Part shown: one piece after another, positions 10,334 to 19,738 of the stretch | How positions within the stretch are numbered: the first letter of the stretch is position 1 | How the letters are laid out: every line of letters begins with the position of its first letter | Translations under genes and position numbers: made by a program | Assembly: GCA_013115145.1 (NCBI GenBank) | Contig: JAAPAO010000202.1 | Coordinates: forward strand, 1 to 53,280 | Direction of reading: 5' to 3' | Origin: Perkinsus chesapeaki | Lineage: Eukaryota; Perkinsozoa; Perkinsida; Perkinsidae | Length of the DNA: 53,280 bases | The notes under the pieces: model-generated | Database searches by the model: none | Seen by the model: only the letters and a program-made list of their open reading frames with translations | Told to the model about the DNA's origin: nothing

Positions 10334-10724
10334 TGGGTGGACAGTCCGCCATGGATTTGAGTGAGAAGACGTATATGGATATTGCCTTGCTTGAAGGCCT
10401 GTCTATGGGTAAGGCTGCCTGTGGTCAAACGAATGACCAGGAGAGCCAAGTGGTCACAGTATTAACAACACGAGCCACATGTCAACAGGAAAGTGCCAGA
10501 AGCGCCTCTTTATATTTAATCGATCACGAAGAGCAAACGCAAATCTGGCGAATAACGGTACAAGCGCTAACCTAGAAAACCGAGTTTAATCCAACGGGGA
10601 TAACGGAAGTGGTAAGAGTCGGTGCCACTGGAAAGGAAGGAAGCAATATCGCCAATGCCATGGAGTCGGCCAGTGCTTCTATTGAGTTCGGAGGCTTTGC
10701 TAGCGTGTTAGTATGCTTCAGTAG

Positions 10725-10747
10725 GCAGAGACTCTGCAGCAGAGTCT
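10725..10747. repeat. Three-arm palindrome
   Basis: Arms GCAGAG-a-CTCTGC-a-GCAGAG alternate, so the middle arm can pair with either neighbour. The larger hairpin is 9-1-9 (10729-10747). It lies just downstream of aquaporin copy 2 and is one of a dispersed family of such structures in this window. Confidence 0.75.
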
Positions 10748-10781
10748 AGAATGTATATAAAGTAACAGAACAAGCCCTTGG

Positions 10782-11582
10782 CTACCGCAAAACGAGCCTT
10801 TGGAGGGCCATTCCGATGGTACCACCCATGAGGGGGCCAACTATAGGAACCCAGAAGTAATAGTTATCTGCAGTGAAGACTTGAGAACCCCATCCGGCCA
10901 TAGCACTAAACAGCCTAGGACCGAAGTCTCTAGCTGGATTTATAGCATAACCGGTGTTCACTCCAAAACTAATACCAATTGTTAAGACAACTAGACCGAC
11001 GAATCCAGCAACGTGGAAGCGATTGGCTGGGGCGCTGTCTTTGGTGTCGCCAATAGCAGCAATGGCTGCTGTGAGGAGGGCGCTACCGACGACTTCGTTA
11101 ACAACAGAGTTAAAGGCGTTGTTACCCGCTCTAGGATAGGTTGCAAACACTCCTGCGTTAGACAGGTCTTTTACTTCGAAGTCTTGATAATAGCACAGAA
11201 AAGTAATACAAGCACCAATGAAGGCACCGAGGACTTGAGAAGCAACATACGGGACGAGGTTCCTCCATGGCATTAGGTTGCAGACACACAGAGCTAGCGA
11301 AACCGCTGGGTTCAGTTGGGCACCAGAAATACGGTAGCTGGCAAGGACACCGAAAGTCACACCACATGCCCAACCAATGGCTATGCATAGGTAGTTGCCG
11401 AGGCCACAGACGTTGACTTGTGCAACCACGCCGGTACCGAAAGCCAGTAGGATAGCGGTTCCAAACATCTCGGCAAAGCACTTCTTCCAGAGTGGTGGCT
11501 CACCAGAAGGCGACTGTGCCACCGTTGATGAGCTTCCGGAGGATTGGCGGCAGGTTTTTAGAAATATATCTGAGCCGCTCAT
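10782..11582 (-). CDS. Aquaglyceroporin (MIP family), copy 2
   Basis: Intronless, 266 aa. ATG at 11582 is chosen because it gives the same MSGSxI(S/F)LK start as copies 1 and 3; an in-frame TTG lies three codons upstream. Both NPA loops are present (SGAQLNPAV and INPARDFGP), with the glycerol-type Asp after NPAR and the Trp of the GlpF-like constriction in IGWACG. It is the most diverged member, with Gln instead of His before the first NPA and different loop residues (ACITFLCYYQDF, IGDTKDSAP). Its central VCGLGNYLCIAIGWACG stretch resembles copy 3, not copies 1 and 4. The N-terminal part is nearly identical to the remnant at 7521-7621. Confidence 0.95.
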   Translation of the reverse strand: MSGSDIFLKTCRQSSGSSSTVAQSPSGEPPLWKKCFAEMFGTAILLAFGTGVVAQVNVCGLGNYLCIAIGWACGVTFGVLASYRISGAQLNPAVSLALCVCNLMPWRNLVPYVASQVLGAFIGACITFLCYYQDFEVKDLSNAGVFATYPRAGNNAFNSVVNEVVGSALLTAAIAAIGDTKDSAPANRFHVAGFVGLVVLTIGISFGVNTGYAINPARDFGPRLFSAMAGWGSQVFTADNYYFWVPIVGPLMGGTIGMALQRLVLR

Positions 11583-11996
11583 TCCATACAAATCATAACT
11601 GAGGATAAATAATGTAAGAGAAACCTTCTCCTGGAGGAGCGCTTCATCGATTTGCTATGAAGGCAGCTCAACGAGGATCTTTGAAAGAAAGACCATCTAC
11701 GATACGGTATCGTCGATATGAACGCTAGCATAACTCTAAAGTTTTGTCTTTTCGGGCTGCCATTACTGGAATTGAAACTTGGCGTAGCTAAGAAGAAGTA
11801 TTTGGGGAGAAAGGGGTTACGCTGTGGAAAACTCGTAACTCATCAAGCAAAGCTGTCCCCTATCTAAGGCCAAACGAATTCTGTTTCCTATCCACCGCCC
11901 TTCTTTTAATGCAGCTACAAGTCCTAGAGAGTCTTATCCGAGTTATTTGTCGATGTGCAGAAACCGATTGCCTTATGTCCGCCAAGGGGTCCATCG

Positions 11997-12098
11997 AATA
12001 CCTGAGGTATTATACCTCTATTGCGAATCACTCTTCTGACACTCGTTAACATTCTATAGGGAAATTTACTGAGAGCTGTACCTATGGTACCATAGGTA
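11997..12098. repeat. Palindrome pair: overlapping 7-1-7 hairpins and a perfect 20-bp palindrome
   Basis: At 11997-12018 two hairpins overlap (AATACCT-g-AGGTATT and GAGGTAT-t-ATACCTC), sharing the middle arm. At 12079-12098 a perfect 10+10 palindrome with no spacer is centred on GGTACC. Both lie in the gap between aquaporin copies 2 and 3. They fit no promoter or terminator type that I can name. Confidence 0.75.
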
Positions 12099-12339
12099 AT
12101 CGAACCTGTTAAAAAATCTGAACCAGCTTTGCTAGCGCAATATACCCGTAAAACGGATCATGAGATATGTCACTGTAATTAAGAGCTGTTGGCATTCGTT
12201 TCGATGCCATTCGCAATGTAATCAAAGCGACGACGAAAAGGTAAGCGCTGTTACATTACAAATAAGCGACTAGTAGTCGTCGACTACAGTTACAACGCGG
12301 TACTGTTGCACAATATTTGTCTCCCTTCACGCAGCGGTG

Positions 12340-12725
12340 GGGTCTCTTTGTGTTACGTGTCTATCTTGATAGTATGTCTTTCTCGAGATTATTCGGTTTA
12401 GATCGTATATTCCGGGAACGGTATTTACTATCAACACAAGCCGTACCGGGAAGAAACAGTAGCCAGAAGCGCCTCTTGGGCTTTAAGCGAGGAAGAAGTG
12501 CGAACTTGAACCTGGCGAATGGAATAAAGTGTACAGACGCTAGTCTGGGAAGACACTGTGACTAATAGTGCAAGCGGAATGTTGACGCTAGGCAACTTAG
12601 TGCCTATCTTACGACGTGAAACGGCACAAGTACGGTGATGATCAAAAAAGTTCACCTGTGAATATCAGCACTGTCGATTTCGACAAGTAGTTGTAGGTAG
12701 CTCGAAGCCTTAACAAATAATTATA
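12340..12725. repeat. Diverged copy B of the aquaporin 3' flank
   Basis: Matches 7870-8265 (see that entry). It lies downstream, in gene sense, of aquaporin copy 3, just as copy A lies downstream of copy 1. Confidence 0.85.
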
Positions 12726-12826
12726 CTGCTCTGGAAAGCAATCTTCTGCTCCTCATTCCTCGGGCGGGGCACGGCCTATAAGGCCCTGCAGGCTGCAGCC
12801 TCACTGGGTTGCAATCAAAACAATAG

Positions 12827-13630
12827 CTACAATAGGGTGAGCCTTTGGAGAGTAATACCGATAGTCCCGCCAAGCATGGGGCCGACTATAGGGACCCAGA
12901 AATAATAATTGTCCGCCGTGAAGACCTGAGAACCCCATCCTGCTAAAGCAGTGAATAATCTAGGACCGAAGTCTCTTGCTGGATTTATAGCATAACCAGT
13001 ATTGGCCCCAAAGCAGAGACCAATTGCCAGTACAACAAGACCGACGAATCCAGCGATGTGGAAGCGATTGGCGGGAGCTTTATCCTTGCTGTCGATAACC
13101 GCAGCTATCGCTGTTGTGAGGAGAGCAGTGCCAACAATCTCATTAACGATCTGGTTGAAGGCGTTTGTTCCTGGCCTGGGATAGGTCGCAAAGACACCGG
13201 CATTGGAAAGGTCCTTCGCTTCCATTTCTTGATAGTAACATAGAAATGTTATAGCAGCACCGATGAAGGCCCCCAAGATTTGTGAGCCAATGTACGGCAG
13301 GAGGTTCCTCCACGGCATAAGTTTTGAGACACACAGAGCCAGCGAAACCGCTGGGTTCAAGTGAGCACCAGATATGCGGTAGCTAGCAAGGACGCCGAAG
13401 ACTACACCGCACGCCCAACCAATAGTTATGCACAAGAAGTTGCCGACACCGCACACCTTGACTTGGGCCACCACGCCCGTTCCCAACGTAATTAGGACAG
13501 CCGTCCCGAACAATTCTGCGAAGCATTTCCTCCAAAGTGGGACTTCATGAGAAGTTGGCTCCGGCGGTATAGCCGATGAGCATTCAGAGGAACGAGGCCA
13601 TTTTTTAAGGAAAATTCCGGAACCACTCAT
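12827..13630 (-). CDS. Aquaglyceroporin (MIP family), copy 3
   Basis: Intronless, 267 aa, ATG at 13630. NPA at 92-94 and NPA-Arg-Asp at 216-220 are intact, as is the GlpF-like Trp in TIGWACG. Residues from about 57 to 87 (VKVCGVGNFLC, VLASYRISGA) follow copy 2. From the first NPA onward the protein is nearly identical to copies 1 and 4, with a few changes such as Ala instead of Val in QEMEAKD. The switch is sharp and is best explained by gene conversion. The 3' flank matches that of copy 1, while the 5' side abuts a broken BET gene. Confidence 0.95.
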   Translation of the reverse strand: MSGSGIFLKKWPRSSECSSAIPPEPTSHEVPLWRKCFAELFGTAVLITLGTGVVAQVKVCGVGNFLCITIGWACGVVFGVLASYRISGAHLNPAVSLALCVSKLMPWRNLLPYIGSQILGAFIGAAITFLCYYQEMEAKDLSNAGVFATYPRPGTNAFNQIVNEIVGTALLTTAIAAVIDSKDKAPANRFHIAGFVGLVVLAIGLCFGANTGYAINPARDFGPRLFTALAGWGSQVFTADNYYFWVPIVGPMLGGTIGITLQRLTLL

Positions 13631-13709
13631 TTCGCTTTTATGGCAACTGCGTGGGGAACTAGAGCACTACAGTGGCTTGGAGAGTAGTTGACGCAACACG
13701 GTGGTGGTT

Positions 13710-14290
13710 TATGAAACTGACGCCAGCTTGTCGTGATAGTGTTTGATCTGTTCGTGCTCCCGTTGTCGGAGCTGTAACTTGACAAGACTGAAGAGGAAGT
13801 ACGTAAGGAGGTTACTTTACATAACAGGGCCTTATTCGCTCAAGACCCAAAATGTTTTGTTGTCAATCAAGTCCAACTTGATAGTAAACAGGCTACCACT
13901 GTCGACACTGTTGCCAGTCACCTAGAAGAAACATGTTAGTCGGCGATGGTCGATTGAAATGGTCCTTAATAACGAGCAAATACATGATACAACAATCACG
14001 TCTTCTTGCTCTAAGGCTACTGGCCTTCATTATCATCATCATCATCATCTGCTCCTTCATCCTCGGGCCTCGAAACACTCGACGAGTCTTGACGGCTCGA
14101 TGAGTCGGCGATGGTCATGTTACCGAAAAGGCGTCCTTTTCTGGTTGCTCCGAGGACGAGATAACCTTTACTATTTTCACCAGGTTTTCATAATTCAGTA
14201 CGGTTATCCTGCCAGCAAGAGCATTCCGCTGGCCGGGTGACCAGACTGACGGTGCCAGGACTTGGCGTCAGAATGATTTGGCACAGGGAG
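13710..14290 (-). pseudogene. Broken BET gene copy (NET domain and C-terminus only)
   Basis: This stretch aligns with the last three exons of the intact BET gene downstream. The final exon is intact (LVKLQLRQ ... KLASVS, stop at 13710-13712), and the middle exon is well conserved (SLFTIKLDLIDNKTFW). Two lesions are visible. The donor after the middle exon reads AGCGA|ATAAGG instead of AGCAA|GTAAGG, so GT is lost and read-through hits a stop. About 20 extra bases near 14238-14262 shift the frame just before the NET domain. The preceding intron also carries an extra 165-bp unit. Bromodomain exons were not found here. The copy probably arose with aquaporin copy 3 in a segmental duplication. Confidence 0.82.
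13938..14116. repeat. 165-bp extra unit flanked by 14-bp direct repeats inside a BET intron
   Basis: AGTCGGCGATGGTC occurs at 13938-13951 and again at 14103-14116. The intact BET paralogue has a single related site (near 16648) and no insert. The 151 bases between include a (TCA)n run. Either a small element inserted with a target-site duplication, or replication slippage duplicated the site. Confidence 0.7.
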
Positions 14291-14603
14291 CATTGCTTCG
14301 GCACAATCCCCTCTCTTAGGGACACATTTAGCTGTGGTTTCAGGGCTCAAAGACCCATTGGATTGCATGACGCGCCATCTCGTTTGAGATGTTTGAGAGC
14401 TTTGCATCTCACTGTTTGGAAATAGCAAAGCCTTTATCGAAGTTTCGTACACGTTCAGCATATCTTGAGGAGTGTATCGTTTTCCGGGGTGTATTATTAT
14501 CTTTCAGGGCTAAGGTGGCTTCCTGACGTCCATCTTATACCAGGGGTGACTGTGGGACATTTCCTTCGCTAGTTTGAAGCATCGCCTACGCTGAACTAGT
14601 GAC

Positions 14604-14633
14604 CATCCGCTCGGATGAGCGTCATCCGATGAC
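14604..14633. repeat. Multi-arm palindrome
   Basis: Alternating arms CATCCG / CGGATG(A) / (T)CATCCG / ATGAC give three overlapping hairpins (6-2-6, 7-3-7 and 5-3-5). Same layout as the palindromes at 10.7, 12.0 and 21.4 kb. The rest of 14290-15000 shows no supported gene. Confidence 0.65.
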
Positions 14634-15006
14634 GGCTACTCCTGGTTGATCTCACCAATAACCCAACATTGCCTGCTAGACTGTTTGTAATAAGGGGCGA
14701 TGTGGAGAGCGTAGACCCAAACAACTAGTATATGTACTTCAGCCACGACAATAAGTGCGACCAAGTAAGAGCTGGATTCTGCACACAGCAACGTGCTCCT
14801 GCAAATATTGCAACCAATATTGAGGAGACAAAGCAGTGCTTATACTAGGGGATCGATCAGGTTACTTGCGGTGATCTCGCGAACAAACGCTCACCAGCAA
14901 GCTCAATGATTGTCTATGTAGACGGGTAGTTCTCGAATGCTCAAAATATAATAAATGAGGACAATCTGCCTTATAATGAAGAAATAGTTACAATATAAAA
15001 TAGTAG

Positions 15007-15804
15007 CTACCATAGAACAAGTCTTTGGAGAGTAATACCAATAGTCCCGCCTAACATGGGGCCGACTATAGGGACCCAGAAATAGTAATTGTCCGCAGTG
15101 AAGACCTGAGGGCCCCATCCTGCTAAAGCAGTGAATAATCTAGGACCGAAGTCTCTTGCTGGATTTATAGCATAACCAGTATTGGCCCCAAAGCATAGGC
15201 CTATCGCTAGTAAGGCAAGACCGACGAATCCAGCGATGTGAAAGCGATTGGCGGGAGCTTTATCCTTGCTGTCGATAACCGCAGCTATCGCTGTTGTGAG
15301 AAGAGCAGTGCCAACCATCTCATTAACGATCTGGTTGAAGGCGTTTGTTCCTGGCCTGGGATAGGTCGCAAAGACACCGGCATTGGAAAGGTCCTTCACT
15401 TCCATTTCTTGATAGTAGCATAGAAATGTTATAGCAGCACCGATGAAGGCCCCCAAGATTTGTGAGCCAATGTACGGCAGAAGGTTCCTCCACGGCATAA
15501 GTTTTGAGACACAAAGAGCCAGCGAAACCGCTGGGTTTAAGTGAGCACCAGATATGCGGACACTGGCAAGGATGCCGAATACCAAACCGCAAGCCCAACC
15601 AATGCTGAGAGCCAGGTAGTTGCCGACAACATCCACTTTGACTTGGGCCACCACGCCCGTCCCAAACCCTACAAGGAGTACAGTGCCAAACAATTCGGCT
15701 ATGCATTTCCTCCAAAGTGGGGCTTCATGGGGAGGCGGCTCGAATGGCTTCTCCGATACATCGGAGGAACGACGCTTATCAACAGCAATTCCGGAACTAC
15801 TCAT
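15007..15804 (-). CDS. Aquaglyceroporin (MIP family), copy 4
   Basis: Intronless, 265 aa, ATG at 15804. Both NPA loops, the Asp after NPAR and the GlpF-like Trp are intact. The N-terminal 35 residues (MSSSGIAVDKRRSSDVSEKP) are unlike the other copies, and GTVLLVGFGTG differs in helix 1. From VDVVGNYLAL onward it is almost identical to copy 1, about 6.7 kb away, more alike than the adjacent copy 3. This fits recent conversion between copies 1 and 4. The gene ends in VLW instead of the TLL of copies 1 and 3. Confidence 0.95.
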   Translation of the reverse strand: MSSSGIAVDKRRSSDVSEKPFEPPPHEAPLWRKCIAELFGTVLLVGFGTGVVAQVKVDVVGNYLALSIGWACGLVFGILASVRISGAHLNPAVSLALCVSKLMPWRNLLPYIGSQILGAFIGAAITFLCYYQEMEVKDLSNAGVFATYPRPGTNAFNQIVNEMVGTALLTTAIAAVIDSKDKAPANRFHIAGFVGLALLAIGLCFGANTGYAINPARDFGPRLFTALAGWGPQVFTADNYYFWVPIVGPMLGGTIGITLQRLVLW

Positions 15805-16416
15805 TATACCCTACTGCTAACTGAATAGACCCCCGTATACTATGGGCTCATTGCCGCCCGACATTCACTTTTTAAACTGAGCCCTCTTCAAGAGAGTTCC
15901 TTAAGAAGGCTCACCCACCCCATTGCCATGCGCTCACGTACAGATTTGCGTGGAGTGCATGATTCTCGTTTGGTATAGCACAAAGTGTTGTGTGAAGTGT
16001 AGGGTCGGCAATTCGACGGGCAGTAATACTGCTGGGGCCCAGTAAACCATTTATTGACCTTGGCAAGATGCCGCTTTAATGTACTGTTATTGCTCCAAGG
16101 TTGGGCGATTCGAAACTGAGGTGAAGCGCCGAGTGCTCAGACTCGCGCGGTTGCCACGTTGAGTGGCGGCAACTTGCGCGACATACAGCCTCGGTTTCAA
16201 CCATGTCGGTTGATTGTAACGTTCACGCCTGAGTAGCCCTGTGAGTGCCGTCATGTATAGTAGCAACGCATTGCTATACAATTGGGGAATAATGCGTCAT
16301 CCGAAAATGAAGGGGAAGAAGCGCAGGCAGCGCTCGCCCATCAACTGCGTGAAAGTCTGCAGAAACCTGCAAGGTGGCGCCTCCTCAAAAAAGGTTCAAT
16401 TCAACACAATGGCGGT
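15805..16416. other. Spacer between aquaporin copy 4 and the BET gene
   Basis: About 600 bases with no supported gene. The corresponding spacer beside copy 3 is only about 80 bases, so the two duplicated units differ by insertion or deletion here. A small stem (CAGT-aat-ACTG) lies near 16022. Confidence 0.5.
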
Positions 16417-18128
16417 TTATGAAACTGACGCCAGCTTGTCGTGATAGCGTTTGAACTGTTCGTGCTCCTGTTGTCGGAGCTGTAACTTGACAAGACTGAA
16501 GAGGAAGTACGTAAGGAGGTTACTTTACATAACAGGGCCTTACTTGCTCAAAACCCAAAATGTTTTGTTGTCAATCAAGTCCAACTTGATAGTAAACAGG
16601 CTACCACTGTCGACACTGCTGCTATCCACCTAGAAGACACGTGTTACTCGGCGATGGAGCCATGCTCATCTTACTGAAAGGGCGTCCTTTTCTGCTTGCT
16701 CCGAGCACGAGATAACCTTCACTATCTTTGCCAAGTTTTCAGGGTGCAGTTTGGTTATTCGGGCAGCAAGAGCATTCCGTTCCCCAGGACTCGGTGTCAA
16801 GAGAGAGAAGCGATCCAGTGGAATGACCGTGGGGGCAGGAACGGCTGAGAACGAACATCTAGCCGACATAGAATGCCACAGCAGGTGGGTACACGAAGGG
16901 GATGCCGGACTCTCCAAGTCACCATCGGACGAGCTTGCAGACTCGGAAGTAGCGCGCTGAGGAGGAGAAGTCGGCCGGCCTGCGGGAAATTCAACCAACC
17001 TTCTTCCGCTTCTTCTTCCTTTTGGACGTCTTTGAGCTCGCATCGCCTATGGCAGGATAACTAGTTCCACATCCTTTGGGCGAGCAGCTCACCTTTCTTA
17101 GGATCCTTTTTGGACTTCTTCATACGGACCGACGACGATCCTAAGGGGAACTTCGACAGAGTGAAGTGACAGTGAGATTTCCAACCTTCTTGCTCATCCT
17201 CAGCCTCACTGACCTCCCTCAGTGCCTCTGCAGTCAACCGAACACTTGGGCTAGGCTCGAGCTCTTTCATCCGGGCATCTTAAGAACACACCGTGATACC
17301 CGATTACTGCCGACATTTCTCGCAGCAGCGGTGGGAGAAGATACACGGTTTCGACAATAGCCATTCCCTTAGGGTGCTCTCAGTATTCAATAATTCATTG
17401 AGTTATTCATCCGTGTATAGGACGAACTCTCCTACGTGCTTGAAATTCCAGCACCGTCGCGATTCCTTCAACGGTGAGACATCTTACTTGGTATATTAGC
17501 GATGACCCAATCATCCACCAGAGCTCTACTGATAGTCTGCATCTCCTGGGAAGCTGAATAGGCGTCGCAGTCTGGTCTGTTGTACCTTTACGAGACAGCG
17601 TGCGGCTGAAGGAAGAAGCCTAAGGAGCTACGTCATGCAGTTGATCCAAATCTGCTCCAAATCGTTAAAAACATCCTGAACGAACTGGTACTTCTCAATC
17701 GGTCTGAGGTTCAATAAGACAATTACGGCAAGATATTTCCATAGGATAATTCAGAGTGGCCAACCATGACCAGTGTTCCGGAACGACTCACGGTTTGGGT
17801 ATTCGTGGCTTCCTCCCCCTTCGGCGCCCCTTCAGCTTTATCTCCATAGTGGAGAGATCCATCGGCCGTTTCACTATGTCCTTGTACGTGGGATAGACCT
17901 TCGTGTCCACAGGCTAGGAGAAGGGGCTCGTCGGTGGAACAAGTTGCACTGAGCTTACCGTCAGGAAGTACTCGGCGCGTGGCTCTTCACGAATGCGATC
18001 CAAGAACTGACGGGCCCGTCCGCAAGCGTAATGGAGACCGTGTTTACCTTCAGAAGACTGTTTCGAAGAGGATCATCGATCTTGGTTTTAAGCAGGAGGT
18101 CCTGGGTCTCATCAGAGAGCTTTGACAT
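16417..18128 (-). CDS. BET-type protein: single bromodomain plus NET domain
   Basis: Multi-exon gene; ATG 18128 (MSKLSDETQDLLLK). Exons 18048-18128, 17959-18006 and one starting at 17913 encode a bromodomain start: FLDRIREEPRAEYFLT, then PVDTKVYPTYKDIVKRPMDL with the hallmark KRPMDL. Later small exons continue it (YQFVQDVFNDLEQIWINC; DCDAYSASQEMQTISRAL). After a Lys/Arg-rich stretch, a large exon (about 17000-16670) holds a NET domain (NALAARITKLHPENLAKIVKVI). Two short exons follow (SLFTIKLDLIDNKTFWVLS; LVKLQLRQ ... KLASVS), ending at 16417. Introns are 41-58 nt, some starting GTTGG. It reads acetylated histones and recruits partners through NET, in the nucleus. One bromodomain instead of two recalls plant GTE proteins. 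Exons at 17.3-17.75 kb are only approximate. Confidence 0.85.
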
Positions 18129-19738
18129 TATCCGACAAAGACCGCGCGCCGTCCACTGAACCACTGAGCCTTAGGCCCCACCAACTGGTAACGCAACAAA
18201 CAGATAGAAAAGAGAAATTGGTAATGTTCGCATATTCACGTCAGTATCATCGCCCGCTGCCTTTCCGTAATGCGTCGTAGTCCGTCGGAGCTTCCTTTCG
18301 ATAACGCTCAATAACCGCTCGAGCCCGGTCTGACCGCTCGCCCTCATCCCGAACCTATATCAAATTCGTGCACCAAAACACATTGATCACAATGATTCTT
18401 ACAAATCGGCTCATGATAACTCGACAGTTGTACACGCCAGCAACGTAGAGGAATGACACTGGAGGCACCTACAAGGATTTGATGAGCCCTGGCGTAGTCC
18501 GCAGCGGCCTTACTATTGCAAGGAACTGAGGCAGGATAGGCCGATTCCGGAAGAGGGGAAGGCGGCTGACACTTCGCCACGTTATAGGGTAGGACAGGGC
18601 TGAAGAACACCGGATACTGATGAAAAACCCTTCCTACAAAGATTTCGGGGACGCAGGAAAAGGAAGCTTTCTGCAATGGCACGGGTACCGACCTGCTATA
18701 AGTCCGAGTGTCAAAGGGGAACCGGACCTCAACATGTCGGACTCATACCTGATCATCGGAGAATGCAAAGGCGCCTCGTGGCCTGCTGATTTTACATCGT
18801 GAGACATTCACCACTGTGCTCATCTCTCCCGGTCGGTTTTCCTTCTGGCCACTTCAGCTCTCTACAGCAGTCAATTAATGCTCTGAAACATCATCTTAGA
18901 AGTAGGCAACGAGAAAAACCACTCTGACATACTTCCGATTCCGCAAAGACGCCCATATGTCGGACAAGTATGACGTCATGAAGGTGAAACTACGTAACAT
19001 TCCATTATGGATCGGACAGACACGTCGCCTTACTTAGCTGCAATAACGCAACTTGATTCTTGATAGAAGAAACATGCGCTCAACGCACCCGATGGCAGCC
19101 AATTTGTATTGATATAAACTTTGTCATTCTTCATACTTTTCCCGGAGAGCCTCGAAGTCCGCCGGAGACATCGCCTTGTACATATCTTTGACAATTTCAT
19201 CCTGGCTACTCAAAGGGCCGTCAAAATTTACCTGAGATAAGCGACAATCTCAAGTTGGTTCTTGCCTAGATAGGAAGCATACGATCTCACGAATGACACC
19301 TCGAAAGTGATGCAGCATTGACACATAAAGTATGCTTATCGACGGTATCTGACTGGAGTACAATCCCCTGAGGGTGCCAAGGAGCCTACAGCGCAGATGA
19401 CCAGCGGTGCCGGGGGCGGTAGCCTTTTGATTGCAGGCCATCGGAGGGCTTGTCGCAGAAGCAGAGGATAGACGAGAGCTGAGTAAGAACAGGTTTCATT
19501 GCAGCTGCTCTTTGTATTGCATCACCTGCGAACATGCCTACAAAGATGGGGGTTCCGCTATCCTTGAGGATGATGTTGGAGTCGAATCTATCAAAAGGTA
19601 GATTACAAGGCTTGCGGCTAGCATACCTCGCTGGACTCACTCATCGAAGTTATCTAATCGCGGTTTAGAAAACTGTGATTCCAGTTTACCCTTGGCATAG
19701 CAAGTGAACAACGACCTGAAAACAGATGGCGCACGACA
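18129..19738. other. Unresolved region, possible scattered exons
   Basis: Several open stretches exist on both strands, but no model keeps frame across consensus splice sites. On the plus strand ATG 18620 begins MKNPSYKDFGDAGK, which faintly recalls the N-terminus of mitochondrial porin, but nothing after it supports that. I see no RNA gene. Confidence 0.35.

Noticed and set aside
10303-10575. 90-codon plus-strand open frame
   Set aside because: It starts with a non-ATG codon inside the 191-bp duplicated block, has no match in the second copy and no domain-like content.
12061-12170. Possible tRNA on the minus strand (TAGC...GG and GGTTCGATT)
   Set aside because: The A- to B-box spacing is only about 28 bases, too short for a tRNA, and the site overlaps a perfect palindrome that explains the pairing.
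18620-18802. N-terminus of mitochondrial porin (VDAC) on the plus strand
   Set aside because: Only about ten residues (NPSYKDFGDA) resemble it; no beta-strand pattern or following exon supports the call.
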